This document shows positions 52,503 through 61,783 of a stretch of 64,000 nucleotides of DNA, one piece after another (position 1 is the first letter of the stretch; each line of letters starts with the position of its first letter). The notes below the pieces were generated by a model, which saw only the letters and a list, made by a program, of their open reading frames with translations, was not told the origin of the DNA and did no database searches. The position numbers were made by a program, and so were the translations under genes. The stretch comes from Planctomycetaceae bacterium (GTDB lineage Bacteria; Planctomycetota; Planctomycetia; Pirellulales; Pirellulaceae): the NCBI GenBank assembly GCA_002717145.1, contig PBCP01000103.1:1-64000 (forward strand), read 5' to 3'.

Positions 52503-54239
52503 TCAGGCATCCACATATGCCAAAAGCGCTTCATTACCTTTACGGGCACAAAAGTCTCCGATGGATTCTTCACCCTGTCTGTCGTCTTTAAAGTATTCAA
52601 ATAATTTAACGATCGAAGGTACCACTTCTTCTGCAGGAACCATGTCTTTATGAATGAAACCTAGCCTGTTGCCCATGCGTGATCCTCCAACAAACATGGT
52701 GTATTTGTTTTTTGCGCGTCCTACGAGCCCAATTTCCGGATTGTAGGGACGAGCGCATCCATTGGGGCAACCGGTCATTCGGAGTGTGAACTTTTCGTCT
52801 GCCAGTCCCATTTCGTCCAGAGTAACTTCCAGTTGATCGATCATGCCGGGCAGAGCTCTCTCACTTTCCGTGATTGATAAACCACAGGTTGGCCAGGCAA
52901 CACAGGCAATGGACCATAATCGCGCATTGGAGATTTCGCCACTAAGAATGACCCCGTGTTGTATCAATATATCTTCAAGCTTTGCGCGGTCACCCTCAGC
53001 AATATCGGTAAAGATCATGCTTTGATGTGCCGTCAGATGAACGCCGGGTTGTAATTGCTGACAAACTTCCCTGACGGCCGTCTTGAGTTTCATCGTATCT
53101 GTGTCTTTGATACGACCGTTTTCGATATTTAGGCCATAGAACCAATTGCCATCACCTTGTTCATACCACCCCATATGATCTTCATGTCCGTACACATCTG
53201 TCGGATCGGGGTCAGTAAGCTGACCACCCCAGTACTCCTCCACCTTAGTCTTGAAAGTTTCTAGTCCCCAATTATGAATAAGGTATTTCATTCGGGCAAC
53301 TTTGCGATCGCTTCTATCGCCATGGTCACGCTGAACCTTCACTACCGCTTCGATAATGTCGACGACTTGTTCGCGAGTCGCAAAGCAGAGTTTCTGTCCA
53401 AGAGCGGGGAATGTTTTTGCTGCGCTTGGAGAGCGTCCCTGCCCGCCGCCTACTAACACGTTGTACCCTGTGATTCTGTCGTCCTGCAGAACTGCAATGA
53501 GACCCAGATCCTGTGTGTAGACGTCGATACAGTTGTCATGGGGAAGCGCGATGCCGATTTTGAATTTGCGAGGAAGATATTGACGACCATAAATCGGCTC
53601 CTGATCGTCTCCCTGATATCCTGTGATTGAAGCTTCTGTATTACCGCCGGCCAAACATTTTTCGCCGGAGTCAGTATCAGTAAGCCAAAGTTCATGATAA
53701 GTACTTGTGCGAGGGCGTAATCGTTCAGCGATCTCGTCAGTCAATCCACGCAATTCATCGTAGATTTCATTTTTAAAGGGAGCCGGACAGCACATGGTAT
53801 TTCGAGCGACATCACCACAGGCAGCAAGGGTAGTTAATCGGGTACTATTAATGCGTTGAATTGTCGACTTGAGTTCGGATTTAATAACTCCATGCAACTG
53901 TAACGCTTGTCTGGACGTGATGCGCAGTGTGCTGTTGCCAACTTCATCACAGAGATTCAAGTGCTCCAGAAACTGCTCTCCAGTCATCCGACCACCTGGA
54001 ATACGAGTGCGAACCATATAAATGAATCGTTTTTTACTCCCATCATTCTGAATCTGCCCTCGTACGTCCCGGTCGTCCTGTTGATAAGTACCGTGATGTT
54101 TCAGTAGTTGAACACTACCTTTGCCAAAGAAGTTGTTTTCATCAACTAACTCGGTTCCAATGTCACCGAGTAGGTATTCGCTGTCATTCTTGAATACTTC
54201 AATGGCGCTTGGCTGAGGTTTTTTTTCGTCTGCCGACAT
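52503..54239 (-). CDS. Siroheme sulfite/nitrite reductase (hemoprotein)
   Basis: A 578-residue reductase with two repeated ferredoxin-like/siroheme domains. The [4Fe-4S]-siroheme ligands are Cys446, Cys452, Cys491 and Cys495 (CVAWPTC and TGCPNGC, C-x5-C-x38-C-x3-C). RTRIPGGRMTGEQFL and STLRITSRQALQLHG are the siroheme/substrate arginine segments. Sulfite reduction for cysteine synthesis is more likely than nitrite reduction, but sequence alone does not settle it. No flavoprotein partner is adjacent. ATG 54239 has GGAG upstream. Confidence 0.85.
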   Translation of the reverse strand: MSADEKKPQPSAIEVFKNDSEYLLGDIGTELVDENNFFGKGSVQLLKHHGTYQQDDRDVRGQIQNDGSKKRFIYMVRTRIPGGRMTGEQFLEHLNLCDEVGNSTLRITSRQALQLHGVIKSELKSTIQRINSTRLTTLAACGDVARNTMCCPAPFKNEIYDELRGLTDEIAERLRPRTSTYHELWLTDTDSGEKCLAGGNTEASITGYQGDDQEPIYGRQYLPRKFKIGIALPHDNCIDVYTQDLGLIAVLQDDRITGYNVLVGGGQGRSPSAAKTFPALGQKLCFATREQVVDIIEAVVKVQRDHGDRSDRKVARMKYLIHNWGLETFKTKVEEYWGGQLTDPDPTDVYGHEDHMGWYEQGDGNWFYGLNIENGRIKDTDTMKLKTAVREVCQQLQPGVHLTAHQSMIFTDIAEGDRAKLEDILIQHGVILSGEISNARLWSIACVAWPTCGLSITESERALPGMIDQLEVTLDEMGLADEKFTLRMTGCPNGCARPYNPEIGLVGRAKNKYTMFVGGSRMGNRLGFIHKDMVPAEEVVPSIVKLFEYFKDDRQGEESIGDFCARKGNEALLAYVDA

Positions 54240-54406
54240 AGTGGCACTCCGTGTCAGTTTAGGGATATACGGCTTAGCTTCACGTATTCGTAAATATCGT
54301 CAATCAGAGGGTTATGCTTGAAACAGCGGGATAAAACTCGATTCAGACAGCTCTTTATTATAGTCCACTCAGTGAGCTGGCAAAGGTCGCAGTCGGTTAG
54401 TGGTAT

Positions 54407-55285
54407 TTAACGCGCCATTAGTTTGGCTGCGTCGAGCGTGTTGTACATTAGCATCGTGACGGTTAATGGTCCGACACCACCAGGTACAGGAGTCAGATGG
54501 CCGGCGATTTCCTTTACCGTATCGAAATCCACATCACCACACAAACCATCGTTCGTACGATTGATTCCAACGTCCACGACGACTGCACCGGGTTTTACCA
54601 TGTCGGCCGTAATGAATTTAGGAACACCGATGGCAGCGACAATCACATCTGCCGATCGACAGACTTCGTGAAGGTTTTGAGTCCGACTGTGGCACAATGT
54701 TACGGTCGCATTCGCCGCTTGAGGCCCACGGGTTGAATTTTTGGCCGTCAGAAGCATCGACATCGGCTTACCAACGATATCACTTCGGCCAACGATGACA
54801 GCATGTTTACCTGACATTTCGATGCCACAACGATCCAGTATTTGTTGAACGCCATGAGGGGTACATGGGAGGAATCGAGGACGTCCCTGTGAAATCAAGC
54901 CTACATTTTCAGGGTGAAATGCATCTACATCCTTTCCGGGATCCACGGCATCGAGCACTTGCAATGTATCAATACTGTCAGGCAGCGGAAGTTGAATTAG
55001 AATTCCGTGGACGTCATCTTGAGCATTTAGCTGACTAATCAATTGCAGGAGCTCGTCCTGTGAAGTACTGGCAGGCAGTTTGTGCATCTGGCTGGCAATT
55101 CCAACACGTTCACAGGCTCGATGTTTATTACGAACATATACTTCACTAGCAGGGTCGTCTCCGACCAATACCGCAGCTAAACAGGGCGTGACACCTGATT
55201 GCTCAATAAAACTAGCAACTTCCGTAGCGATTTCGGCCTGAATTTCCTTGGAGATGGCTTTGCCATCCATAATGACTGCTGACAC
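54407..55285 (-). CDS. folD: Bifunctional methylenetetrahydrofolate dehydrogenase/cyclohydrolase
   Basis: Interconverts methylene- and formyl-tetrahydrofolate, feeding purine synthesis such as PurH upstream. The 292-residue enzyme has ASEVYVRNKHRACERVGI with the catalytic Lys, GILIQLPLPDSID, DVDAFHPENVG, the NADP site GRSDIVGKPMSMLL and VGINRTNDGLCGDVDF, then TPVPGGVGPLTVTML. All are standard. It diverges from the symporter genes. Confidence 0.97.
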   Translation of the reverse strand: MSAVIMDGKAISKEIQAEIATEVASFIEQSGVTPCLAAVLVGDDPASEVYVRNKHRACERVGIASQMHKLPASTSQDELLQLISQLNAQDDVHGILIQLPLPDSIDTLQVLDAVDPGKDVDAFHPENVGLISQGRPRFLPCTPHGVQQILDRCGIEMSGKHAVIVGRSDIVGKPMSMLLTAKNSTRGPQAANATVTLCHSRTQNLHEVCRSADVIVAAIGVPKFITADMVKPGAVVVDVGINRTNDGLCGDVDFDTVKEIAGHLTPVPGGVGPLTVTMLMYNTLDAAKLMAR

Positions 55286-55478
55286 AGCAACACCTCAGAT
55301 TTGAGTACAAGCCTCTTGTGGAGGCCAGATTCTGATAAGTACATGATTCTACGGTAGATAGCATTATTCGGCGAGTACTGATTGGGAATCTATGACTGGT
55401 TGCATGTAGCTGTTTAGCCCCCATAGAATGAATGTTTCGTCAATAGTTTAGGAAAACGGATACGGGTAGGTATTGACC

Positions 55479-55826
55479 ATGGATTCAGACCAAGGCCAAG
55501 TGCAAAAGGTGGATGCTCAGCTGTATGAGCTGGATCCAACTTTTGTAAACTCACGCCGAGAAGCAATTGTTATTTTCATAAGTTGGTTTGTTGCGATGTG
55601 TTGGGCAGTGCCTTATTGCTACTACAATGGGTATAACATTGCTGACTCTGCTGACATACCAACGACTTTTGGAATTCCGTCATGGATTGTTTGGGGGATA
55701 GGGACGCCCTGGATTGCTGCCGACCTTTTCACGACGTGGTTTTGCTTTCGCTTTATGCAAGACGACGATTTAGGTGTTGCCGGAGATGAAGAACATTTGA
55801 CACCTAAGACGGAAGGAGCTGAGTAA
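55479..55826 (+). CDS. YhdT-like small membrane protein, symporter partner
   Basis: A 115-residue membrane protein with two likely helices (EAIVIFISWFVAMCWAVPYCYY and IPSWIVWGIGTPWIAADLFTTWF split by a short loop). The start LDPTFVNSRREA resembles YhdT/DUF997 proteins (DPRxxQxxREA), and yhdT precedes the pantothenate symporter gene panF in Escherichia coli. Here too it precedes a sodium:solute symporter, overlapping its start by one base. It is probably an accessory subunit. ATG 55479 is preferred over TTG 55473. Confidence 0.7.
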   Translation: MDSDQGQVQKVDAQLYELDPTFVNSRREAIVIFISWFVAMCWAVPYCYYNGYNIADSADIPTTFGIPSWIVWGIGTPWIAADLFTTWFCFRFMQDDDLGVAGDEEHLTPKTEGAE

Positions 55827-58111
55827 TGCTTGATTCACTTTCGCTTCCAATCGGTCAGGGAGATTCAGGTAACGCTGTTTTAATCACGTTCCTGATTTAT
55901 ATTATCGCGGTTTTTGTGATTGCTGGACTTTCCAATAAGCTTTTGCAGGGCCGAAACTTCCTAAGTGAGTATTTTTTAGGCAGCCGTGGTCTTGGTGTTT
56001 GGGCATTTGCTTTGACGCTGGCAGCTACAAGTTCATCTGGCGGAAGCTTTATGGGGTTTCCCGCAAAAATATATAGTCATGGTTGGGTGCTTGCTCTTTG
56101 GATCGGTTCTTACATGGTCGTCCCAATCTGCGTTATGGGATTATTAGGAAAGCGAATTAATCAGGTTGCTAGAGCATCGGGAGCGATCACAATTCCGGAT
56201 GTGCTGCGGGATCGGTTTAACAATGCGTCCTTTGGGTTAATCAGTGTGGCGTTAATTATATTTTTTATGACATTTAATCTCGTCGCTCAATTTAAGGCCG
56301 GTAGCGAGATCCTAAGGACACTACTGGGACCGATTGAAGCCTTTAACTCAATAGTGGAGTCGCTCCCAAGTTGGTTTGCTAATTTTTCCAGCGAATCCAC
56401 AGACTATACTTTTTGCCTTGTGGTATTTGGGATAGCTGTGATTGTTTATACAACCTACGGCGGATTTCATGCTGTTGTCTGGACAGATGTTATGCAGGGA
56501 GTCGTAATGGTCGTCGGTGTGGTTATCATGCTCCCTTTGGCGATTCATCAGGCGAGCAACGCTATTGACCCCGGTGACTCTACCAAGACTGGTATGGCGT
56601 TGGTGACGGAAGAGATGGGACAAATGCTTCCTCCCCGTTATCTGACTTTAGTAATTGAGTCGACAGAAGCACTGGAAGAGGATGTCAGTATTGCTCAAGG
56701 CACGTGGCTGTCGTCTCAAGGTTTTCCACTTTATGGAGAGACCAACAGAATCTTCAGAACGACGAAACGATATACCCTTGAAAAGGGTACGGGATTTGCC
56801 GTTGTGGAGGCTATTGAGATTGTTTCCGAAAATGATAGGCAACGTTCGTGGAGGGCATTGGAAACTCAGAATGCTTTAGAAACCGCAGCCGATTTGGCAA
56901 AACTGAAAGTTAGGCGAATACTCAACAAAGCTTCCTTGCATATACCTGAGGATTATCCGGTGGCGATTGAAGATGTTTCTCTTAAACCTGGGTTGTTACT
57001 ACCTTTTCGAGGTAAAGACGGGAAGCAGCGGATTGCCATGTTGTACTCAGTTATTACCCCCAAAAAAGACCGTACACCAGGTGCCCCCTTAGACATCTTT
57101 TTGTTTCAAATCGTCTATACAGATGGCAGGATTTTAGAAACGGAATTAGCAGGTTATACGGAACAAGTCCACGAGGCCCCGTATTTGGCAGATTTGAAAC
57201 TTACTGATATTGATGAAGGCTTTTATGCCCATGGATCCTCAGAAGATCAGCGTGGTGCCTATCTCACGGCACCCGGTCCGCATCGAACGGAAGCGAACGG
57301 ATTCTTGCCATTGAGCCTGGCCATCTCTTTCTTCTTCATGTGGGCAATTTCGGGAACAGGTCAGCCCAGTAATATGGTTCGTTTGATGGCCTTTAAAGAC
57401 ACGTTAACGTTACGCCGCTCTATTTTCACAGTGGCGATCTATTACACCCTAATTTATATGCCGTTGGTTGTGATTTTCTGCTGTGCGAGAGTGCTTTTAC
57501 CAGGTATGGAAGCAGAAGCAGATCGGATCATGCCTCAAATGGCTGTGACACTCACTTCTAATATTGGAATGGGATGGTTGGCCGGTCTATTAATCGCTGC
57601 TCCGTTTGCTGCGGTGATGAGCACAGTTGACAGTTTTCTTCTAATGATTTCGTCTGCCTTGGTGAGAGATATTTACCAGCGAAATATGAATTCAAATGCC
57701 ACGGAAGATAAGATCAAGAAGCTTAGCTACTTCTTTACACTAGTGGTGGGGTTGGGAGCGCTTGTGGGAGCGATGTATCCTCCTGAATTTCTACAGGATA
57801 TTATTGTCTATACAGGTAGTGGACTGGCAGCCGCATTTTTAGCTCCGGTAGTCTATGCTCTCTATTGGCCGCGTGCCAATCACCAGGGTTGTATAGCAGC
57901 GATGCTCGGTGGCTTTGGAACTCATTTGGCTATGTATTGTATTGGGTTTTTAAATGGCGATGGTTTCACACCATATAGATTGTTTGGTACGGATCCAATC
58001 ATCTTAGGTTTAGTGGCTTCGTTTATTGTTGGCTATGCGGTGACGATAAGCACACCACCACCAGTTGATAGCATTGTCAAAAAATATTTTTATAAAAAGG
58101 TGGAAGTGTAG
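55826..58111 (+). CDS. Sodium:solute symporter (SSS family, PanF-like) with a large soluble insertion
   Basis: A 761-residue transporter of the SSS family, much longer than the usual 480-550. N-terminal helices include YFLGSRGLGVWAFALTLAATSSSGGSFMGFP, a core substrate/Na+ segment in two parts, and TYGGFHAVVWTDVMQGVVM. Then residues about 242-490 form a soluble region with no obvious helix (for example GTWLSSQGFPLYGE and PVAIEDVSLKPGLLLPF), before the membrane part resumes with FLPLSLAISFFFMWAISGTGQPSNMVR and APFAAVMSTVDSFLLMISSALVRDIY. The second half otherwise follows PanF. Substrate is unknown; pantothenate is only the family analogue. The gene overlaps the YhdT-like gene (TAATG). Confidence 0.85.
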   Translation: MLDSLSLPIGQGDSGNAVLITFLIYIIAVFVIAGLSNKLLQGRNFLSEYFLGSRGLGVWAFALTLAATSSSGGSFMGFPAKIYSHGWVLALWIGSYMVVPICVMGLLGKRINQVARASGAITIPDVLRDRFNNASFGLISVALIIFFMTFNLVAQFKAGSEILRTLLGPIEAFNSIVESLPSWFANFSSESTDYTFCLVVFGIAVIVYTTYGGFHAVVWTDVMQGVVMVVGVVIMLPLAIHQASNAIDPGDSTKTGMALVTEEMGQMLPPRYLTLVIESTEALEEDVSIAQGTWLSSQGFPLYGETNRIFRTTKRYTLEKGTGFAVVEAIEIVSENDRQRSWRALETQNALETAADLAKLKVRRILNKASLHIPEDYPVAIEDVSLKPGLLLPFRGKDGKQRIAMLYSVITPKKDRTPGAPLDIFLFQIVYTDGRILETELAGYTEQVHEAPYLADLKLTDIDEGFYAHGSSEDQRGAYLTAPGPHRTEANGFLPLSLAISFFFMWAISGTGQPSNMVRLMAFKDTLTLRRSIFTVAIYYTLIYMPLVVIFCCARVLLPGMEAEADRIMPQMAVTLTSNIGMGWLAGLLIAAPFAAVMSTVDSFLLMISSALVRDIYQRNMNSNATEDKIKKLSYFFTLVVGLGALVGAMYPPEFLQDIIVYTGSGLAAAFLAPVVYALYWPRANHQGCIAAMLGGFGTHLAMYCIGFLNGDGFTPYRLFGTDPIILGLVASFIVGYAVTISTPPPVDSIVKKYFYKKVEV

Positions 58112-58117
58112 CCCTTT

Positions 58118-59188
58118 ATGCTGATCTTTGATGCTCATTTAGATATTTCTATGAACGCGGTGGAATGGAACCGCGACTTAACAGATACCCTAAAGAACGT
58201 TCGCGAACGAGAAGCGGGCAAGATGGATTACGTCGATCGCGGTAAGGGTGTCCTCACACTGGAAGAAATGCGACGCGGTGAAATTGGTTTGTGTATTGCC
58301 ACTCAAATCGGACGTTATGTCGCTCCGGATAATCCACTTCCCGGCTGGAACAGTCCTGACATCGCCTGGTCCATAACGCAGGCACAGCTGGCGTGGTATC
58401 GAGTCATGGAGGATAAAGGCCTGATGGTTCAGATTCGTGACCGGCAGCAGCTTAACGATCACACGCAACTTTGGGAATCGACGGAAGACAAATCAAGTTT
58501 GCCGATTGGCTATGTTTTAAGTCTTGAAGGTGCAGACTCGATCATTGATCTTAGCTATCTGGAAAAGGCATATGACTATGGGCTTCGTGCGATCGGTCCG
58601 GCTCATTACGGTCCGGGAAGATATGCACCGGGAACTGGTTCAGAGGGTGGATTGGAACCTCCTTGTAAAGATTTATTGAAAGAGATGCAGAATCTGGGAA
58701 TCGTACTGGATGTTACGCACCTTACCGATCAAGGATTCTGGGAAGCACTGGATTTGTACGATGGGGCAGTTTGGGCAAGTCATCAGAATTGTCGCGCCTT
58801 AGTTCCACATCAGCGTCAGTTTAGTGACGAACAGATCAAAGCGATTATTGAACGTGATGCGGTTCTTGGCATGGCCTTTGACGCATGGATGATGGCTCCC
58901 GGATGGCAGCGATTCATTACACAACCATATGCCGCCGGTGTGAATATCGAACGAATCATCGAGCATGTGGATCATATTTGTCAATTAGCCGGCAATACAC
59001 GCCATGTTGGTATTGGTTCCGATCTGGACGGCGGATACGGACGCGAACAATGCCCCTATGACATGGAATCAATTGCTGACTTACAAAAATTAATCAATTT
59101 GCTGGCGGATCGAGGGTATAGCCAGGAAGATATTGAAGCCATTATGCATGGGAACTGGATTCGAAGACTGAATGAGATCTGGTCTTAA
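58118..59188 (+). CDS. Membrane dipeptidase (peptidase M19) family
   Basis: A 356-residue amidohydrolase-fold enzyme of the renal dipeptidase family. Zinc ligands: HLD in FDAHLDIS, the bridging Glu in VLSLEGAD, His in LDVTHLTDQG, His in WASHQNCR and Asp in IGSDLDGGYG. No signal peptide is visible, so it is probably cytoplasmic. It follows the symporter by 6 bp, hinting that the symporter imports something this enzyme acts on. D-amino-acid or other dipeptide substrates are possible. Confidence 0.9.
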   Translation: MLIFDAHLDISMNAVEWNRDLTDTLKNVREREAGKMDYVDRGKGVLTLEEMRRGEIGLCIATQIGRYVAPDNPLPGWNSPDIAWSITQAQLAWYRVMEDKGLMVQIRDRQQLNDHTQLWESTEDKSSLPIGYVLSLEGADSIIDLSYLEKAYDYGLRAIGPAHYGPGRYAPGTGSEGGLEPPCKDLLKEMQNLGIVLDVTHLTDQGFWEALDLYDGAVWASHQNCRALVPHQRQFSDEQIKAIIERDAVLGMAFDAWMMAPGWQRFITQPYAAGVNIERIIEHVDHICQLAGNTRHVGIGSDLDGGYGREQCPYDMESIADLQKLINLLADRGYSQEDIEAIMHGNWIRRLNEIWS

Positions 59189-59232
59189 GCGAGATGTCAT
59201 CGGTTCGAGAATGATTTCCACGGAGAATTAAA

Positions 59233-60087
59233 ATGAAACTTATTAAATGCCAAACAGCCACGGGCGAAATAATAGTAGCTCAGTTGGATGGAGAAACGGT
59301 TCGGCCACTGTCGTTTGACTCGTCGGACTGTTCAACTCTGGCTGATATTATTGAATCTGAACATCCATCCGCCACTGCGGCATCATTAGTTGCCGATCAG
59401 GAAATCCCATTGGCGGATGTGACGTTGCTTGCTCCTATCGATCAACAGGAAGTATGGGCTGCCGGTGTGACTTATAAACGAAGTCAAACCGCCAGAATGG
59501 AAGAGTCCGAGACCAGTGCATCGTGTTATGATCTGGTCTACGAAGCGGATCGGCCGGAATTGTTTATGAAGGCCACTCCCCACAGAGTTTCAGGCCCCGG
59601 ACAGCCGGTGCGTATTCGATTTGATGCGACATGGAATGTGCCTGAGCCTGAAATCACCTGCGTGGTTTCCAGTCAGGGGAAACTGGTTGGTTTTACTATC
59701 GGCAACGATATGAGTAGTCGAGATATCGAAGGCGAGAATCCTCTCTATCTACCTCAGGCAAAAGTCTATCGACAATGTGCCGGACTTGGGCCGTGTATTA
59801 CGTTGCTCGAGGCCATGCCGGCTCGTGAAGATACTGGTATCAAGCTGCAAATTGAGCGAGGCGGAGAAGTCGTCTTCGAAGGGGAGTCAGGTGTCAGCGA
59901 AATGCATCGGACGTTTGAAGATTTGATTGGTTATCTTTGCCGGGAACAGGAATTTCCTAACGGCGTCTTCTTAATGACAGGGACTGGCATCGTGCCTGAT
60001 AGTGACTTTACACTTAATGATGGTGATGTGGTGCACATCACTATTTGTGGTATTGGTACTTTGACAAATCCGGTCGTTCAGGGTTAA
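59233..60087 (+). CDS. Fumarylacetoacetate-hydrolase family enzyme, possible 2-keto-3-deoxypentonate dehydratase
   Basis: A 284-residue enzyme with a C-terminal FAH domain. Visible: VWAAGVTYKRS, NVPEPEITCVV (metal Glu), IGNDMSSRDIEGENPLYLPQAKVY and GVFLMTGTGIVPD. The GENPLYLPQAK pattern is typical of FAH-family dehydratases of oxidative pentose pathways that make 2-oxoglutarate semialdehyde. The next gene is a ketoglutarate-semialdehyde-type dehydrogenase, which supports this role; hydrolase activity remains an alternative. Confidence 0.75.
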   Translation: MKLIKCQTATGEIIVAQLDGETVRPLSFDSSDCSTLADIIESEHPSATAASLVADQEIPLADVTLLAPIDQQEVWAAGVTYKRSQTARMEESETSASCYDLVYEADRPELFMKATPHRVSGPGQPVRIRFDATWNVPEPEITCVVSSQGKLVGFTIGNDMSSRDIEGENPLYLPQAKVYRQCAGLGPCITLLEAMPAREDTGIKLQIERGGEVVFEGESGVSEMHRTFEDLIGYLCREQEFPNGVFLMTGTGIVPDSDFTLNDGDVVHITICGIGTLTNPVVQG

Positions 60088-60173
60088 CACATCATCGGCG
60101 ATGCTATTGAATTAAAAAGACGAAACATTCCGACTAGGGAATTCGTTCAGATAAATACGAAAGATTACAGATA

Positions 60174-61748
60174 ATGGAAAAAGTTCTAATTGCCGGCCAA
60201 TGGCGAGATGCGAATGCCTCGTCTTCTTTTCAGGCAGCCAACCCTTCTACTCGGGAATTACTTGAAGCTCAATATCCGGTAAGCACCTGGCAGGATTGTG
60301 ATGAAGCATTAACTGCTGCTGCCGCGGCGGCAGTTGCCCTGCGAAATGTGTCGGGTGTGCAGATCGCAGAATTCCTCGAAGCCTATGCAGCCGAGATCGA
60401 AGTAAATGCAGAAGCGATCGTTGAGATGGCTCATGCGGAAACGGCTTATCCGAAAGAAACTCGTTTGGCTGGTGGCGAAATGCCTCGCACAACAAATCAG
60501 TTGCGTCAGGCTGCAGCAGCGGCCAAAGATGGTAGTTGGGCATTGCCTACGATCGACACGGCAACCGGAATCCGAAGCGTTTACGGAGCAATCGGTCCGG
60601 TTTGTGTTTTTGGCCCTAACAATTTCCCCTTAGCGTTTGGAAGTGCATCGGGTGGCGATTTCGCAGCAGCGATCGCCGCAGGCAATCCCGTTATTGCCAA
60701 GGCAAATTCTTCACATCCCGGTACTACGAAGCTCTTTGCGGAATGCGCCCAACGCGCAGCTGAGGCGACAGGAATGCCCACAGGGATGGTTCAGCTCATT
60801 TATCGCACGAGCCATGAAGACGGAGAACGATTAGTTTCGGATGATCGAATTGGAGCCACCGGTTATACCGGAAGTCGTCACGCGGGATTGAAATTGAAGC
60901 AGGCTGCGGATTTGGCAGGCAAGCCAATCTATCTTGAATTATCAAGTGTAAATCCTGTTGCCATCCTGCCTGGAGCTCTGGCTGAACGAGGAGCAGAGAT
61001 TGCAGAAGAATTTTCCGGTAGCTGCTTAATGGGTACCGGGCAGTTCTGCACTAATCCTGGCTTGGTGTTACTGTTGGCCGGCGAAGCAACGAATCAGTTT
61101 ATTGAAGCTATAACTGCGAAGTTTACTGAAGCACCGGTGGGCACTTTACTGTCTGCCGGAGTGGAAAAGAGTCTCGCATCAAATCTGCAAGTACTTGTTG
61201 ATGCCGGCGCAGAATTACTCGTTGGTAATTCCGCAGCTGATCAAGGACGTTTCTGTTATGCCAACACTTTGCTGCAAATAACGGCCTCACAGTTTCTTGC
61301 AGATCCTATAACGATGCAGACCGAAGCCTTTGGTAATAGTTCATTGATTTGCGTCGCTGATTCTGTCGATCAACTAGCTCAAGTAGTTTCCACGTTAGAA
61401 GGGAATTTAACCGGTTGTATTTATTCAGATACCGCAGGTTCCGATGATCAGGCATACGATCAGATCGCTAGTGAAATGCGAGTTAAAGTTGGACGTTTGC
61501 TCAATGACAAGATGCCCACCGGGGTTGCGGTCTCAGCTGCGATGAACCACGGCGGTCCCTTTCCGGCTACCGGGCATCCGGCGTTTACAGCAGTTGGAAT
61601 TCCCGGAGCCCTTTTGCGATTCGGGATGCTTCAATGTTACGATAATGTAAGACCACATCGCCTGCCTTGTATCTTAAAAGATGAAAGTCCAAATGGAACA
61701 GTTTGGAGAAGTGTAGACGGAGCCTGGACACAGGCGAGCATCGGATAA
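60174..61748 (+). CDS. Aldehyde dehydrogenase, 2-oxoglutarate-semialdehyde dehydrogenase-like
   Basis: A 524-residue ALDH of the NADP+-type 'ketoglutarate semialdehyde' group. Conserved: FGPNNFPLAFG, a SGGDFAAAIAAGNPVIAK cofactor segment, catalytic Glu in YLELSSVNP and catalytic Cys in GTGQFCTNPG. The family converts 2-oxoglutarate semialdehyde to 2-oxoglutarate in pentose, glucarate or hydroxyproline catabolism. Its position right after the FAH-type enzyme fits a Weimberg-like route, and some sugar genes are elsewhere in the window. Confidence 0.85.
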   Translation: MEKVLIAGQWRDANASSSFQAANPSTRELLEAQYPVSTWQDCDEALTAAAAAAVALRNVSGVQIAEFLEAYAAEIEVNAEAIVEMAHAETAYPKETRLAGGEMPRTTNQLRQAAAAAKDGSWALPTIDTATGIRSVYGAIGPVCVFGPNNFPLAFGSASGGDFAAAIAAGNPVIAKANSSHPGTTKLFAECAQRAAEATGMPTGMVQLIYRTSHEDGERLVSDDRIGATGYTGSRHAGLKLKQAADLAGKPIYLELSSVNPVAILPGALAERGAEIAEEFSGSCLMGTGQFCTNPGLVLLLAGEATNQFIEAITAKFTEAPVGTLLSAGVEKSLASNLQVLVDAGAELLVGNSAADQGRFCYANTLLQITASQFLADPITMQTEAFGNSSLICVADSVDQLAQVVSTLEGNLTGCIYSDTAGSDDQAYDQIASEMRVKVGRLLNDKMPTGVAVSAAMNHGGPFPATGHPAFTAVGIPGALLRFGMLQCYDNVRPHRLPCILKDESPNGTVWRSVDGAWTQASIG

Positions 61749-61783
61749 AAAATTAACAACGATCGTTTATAGGAATCAATGTC

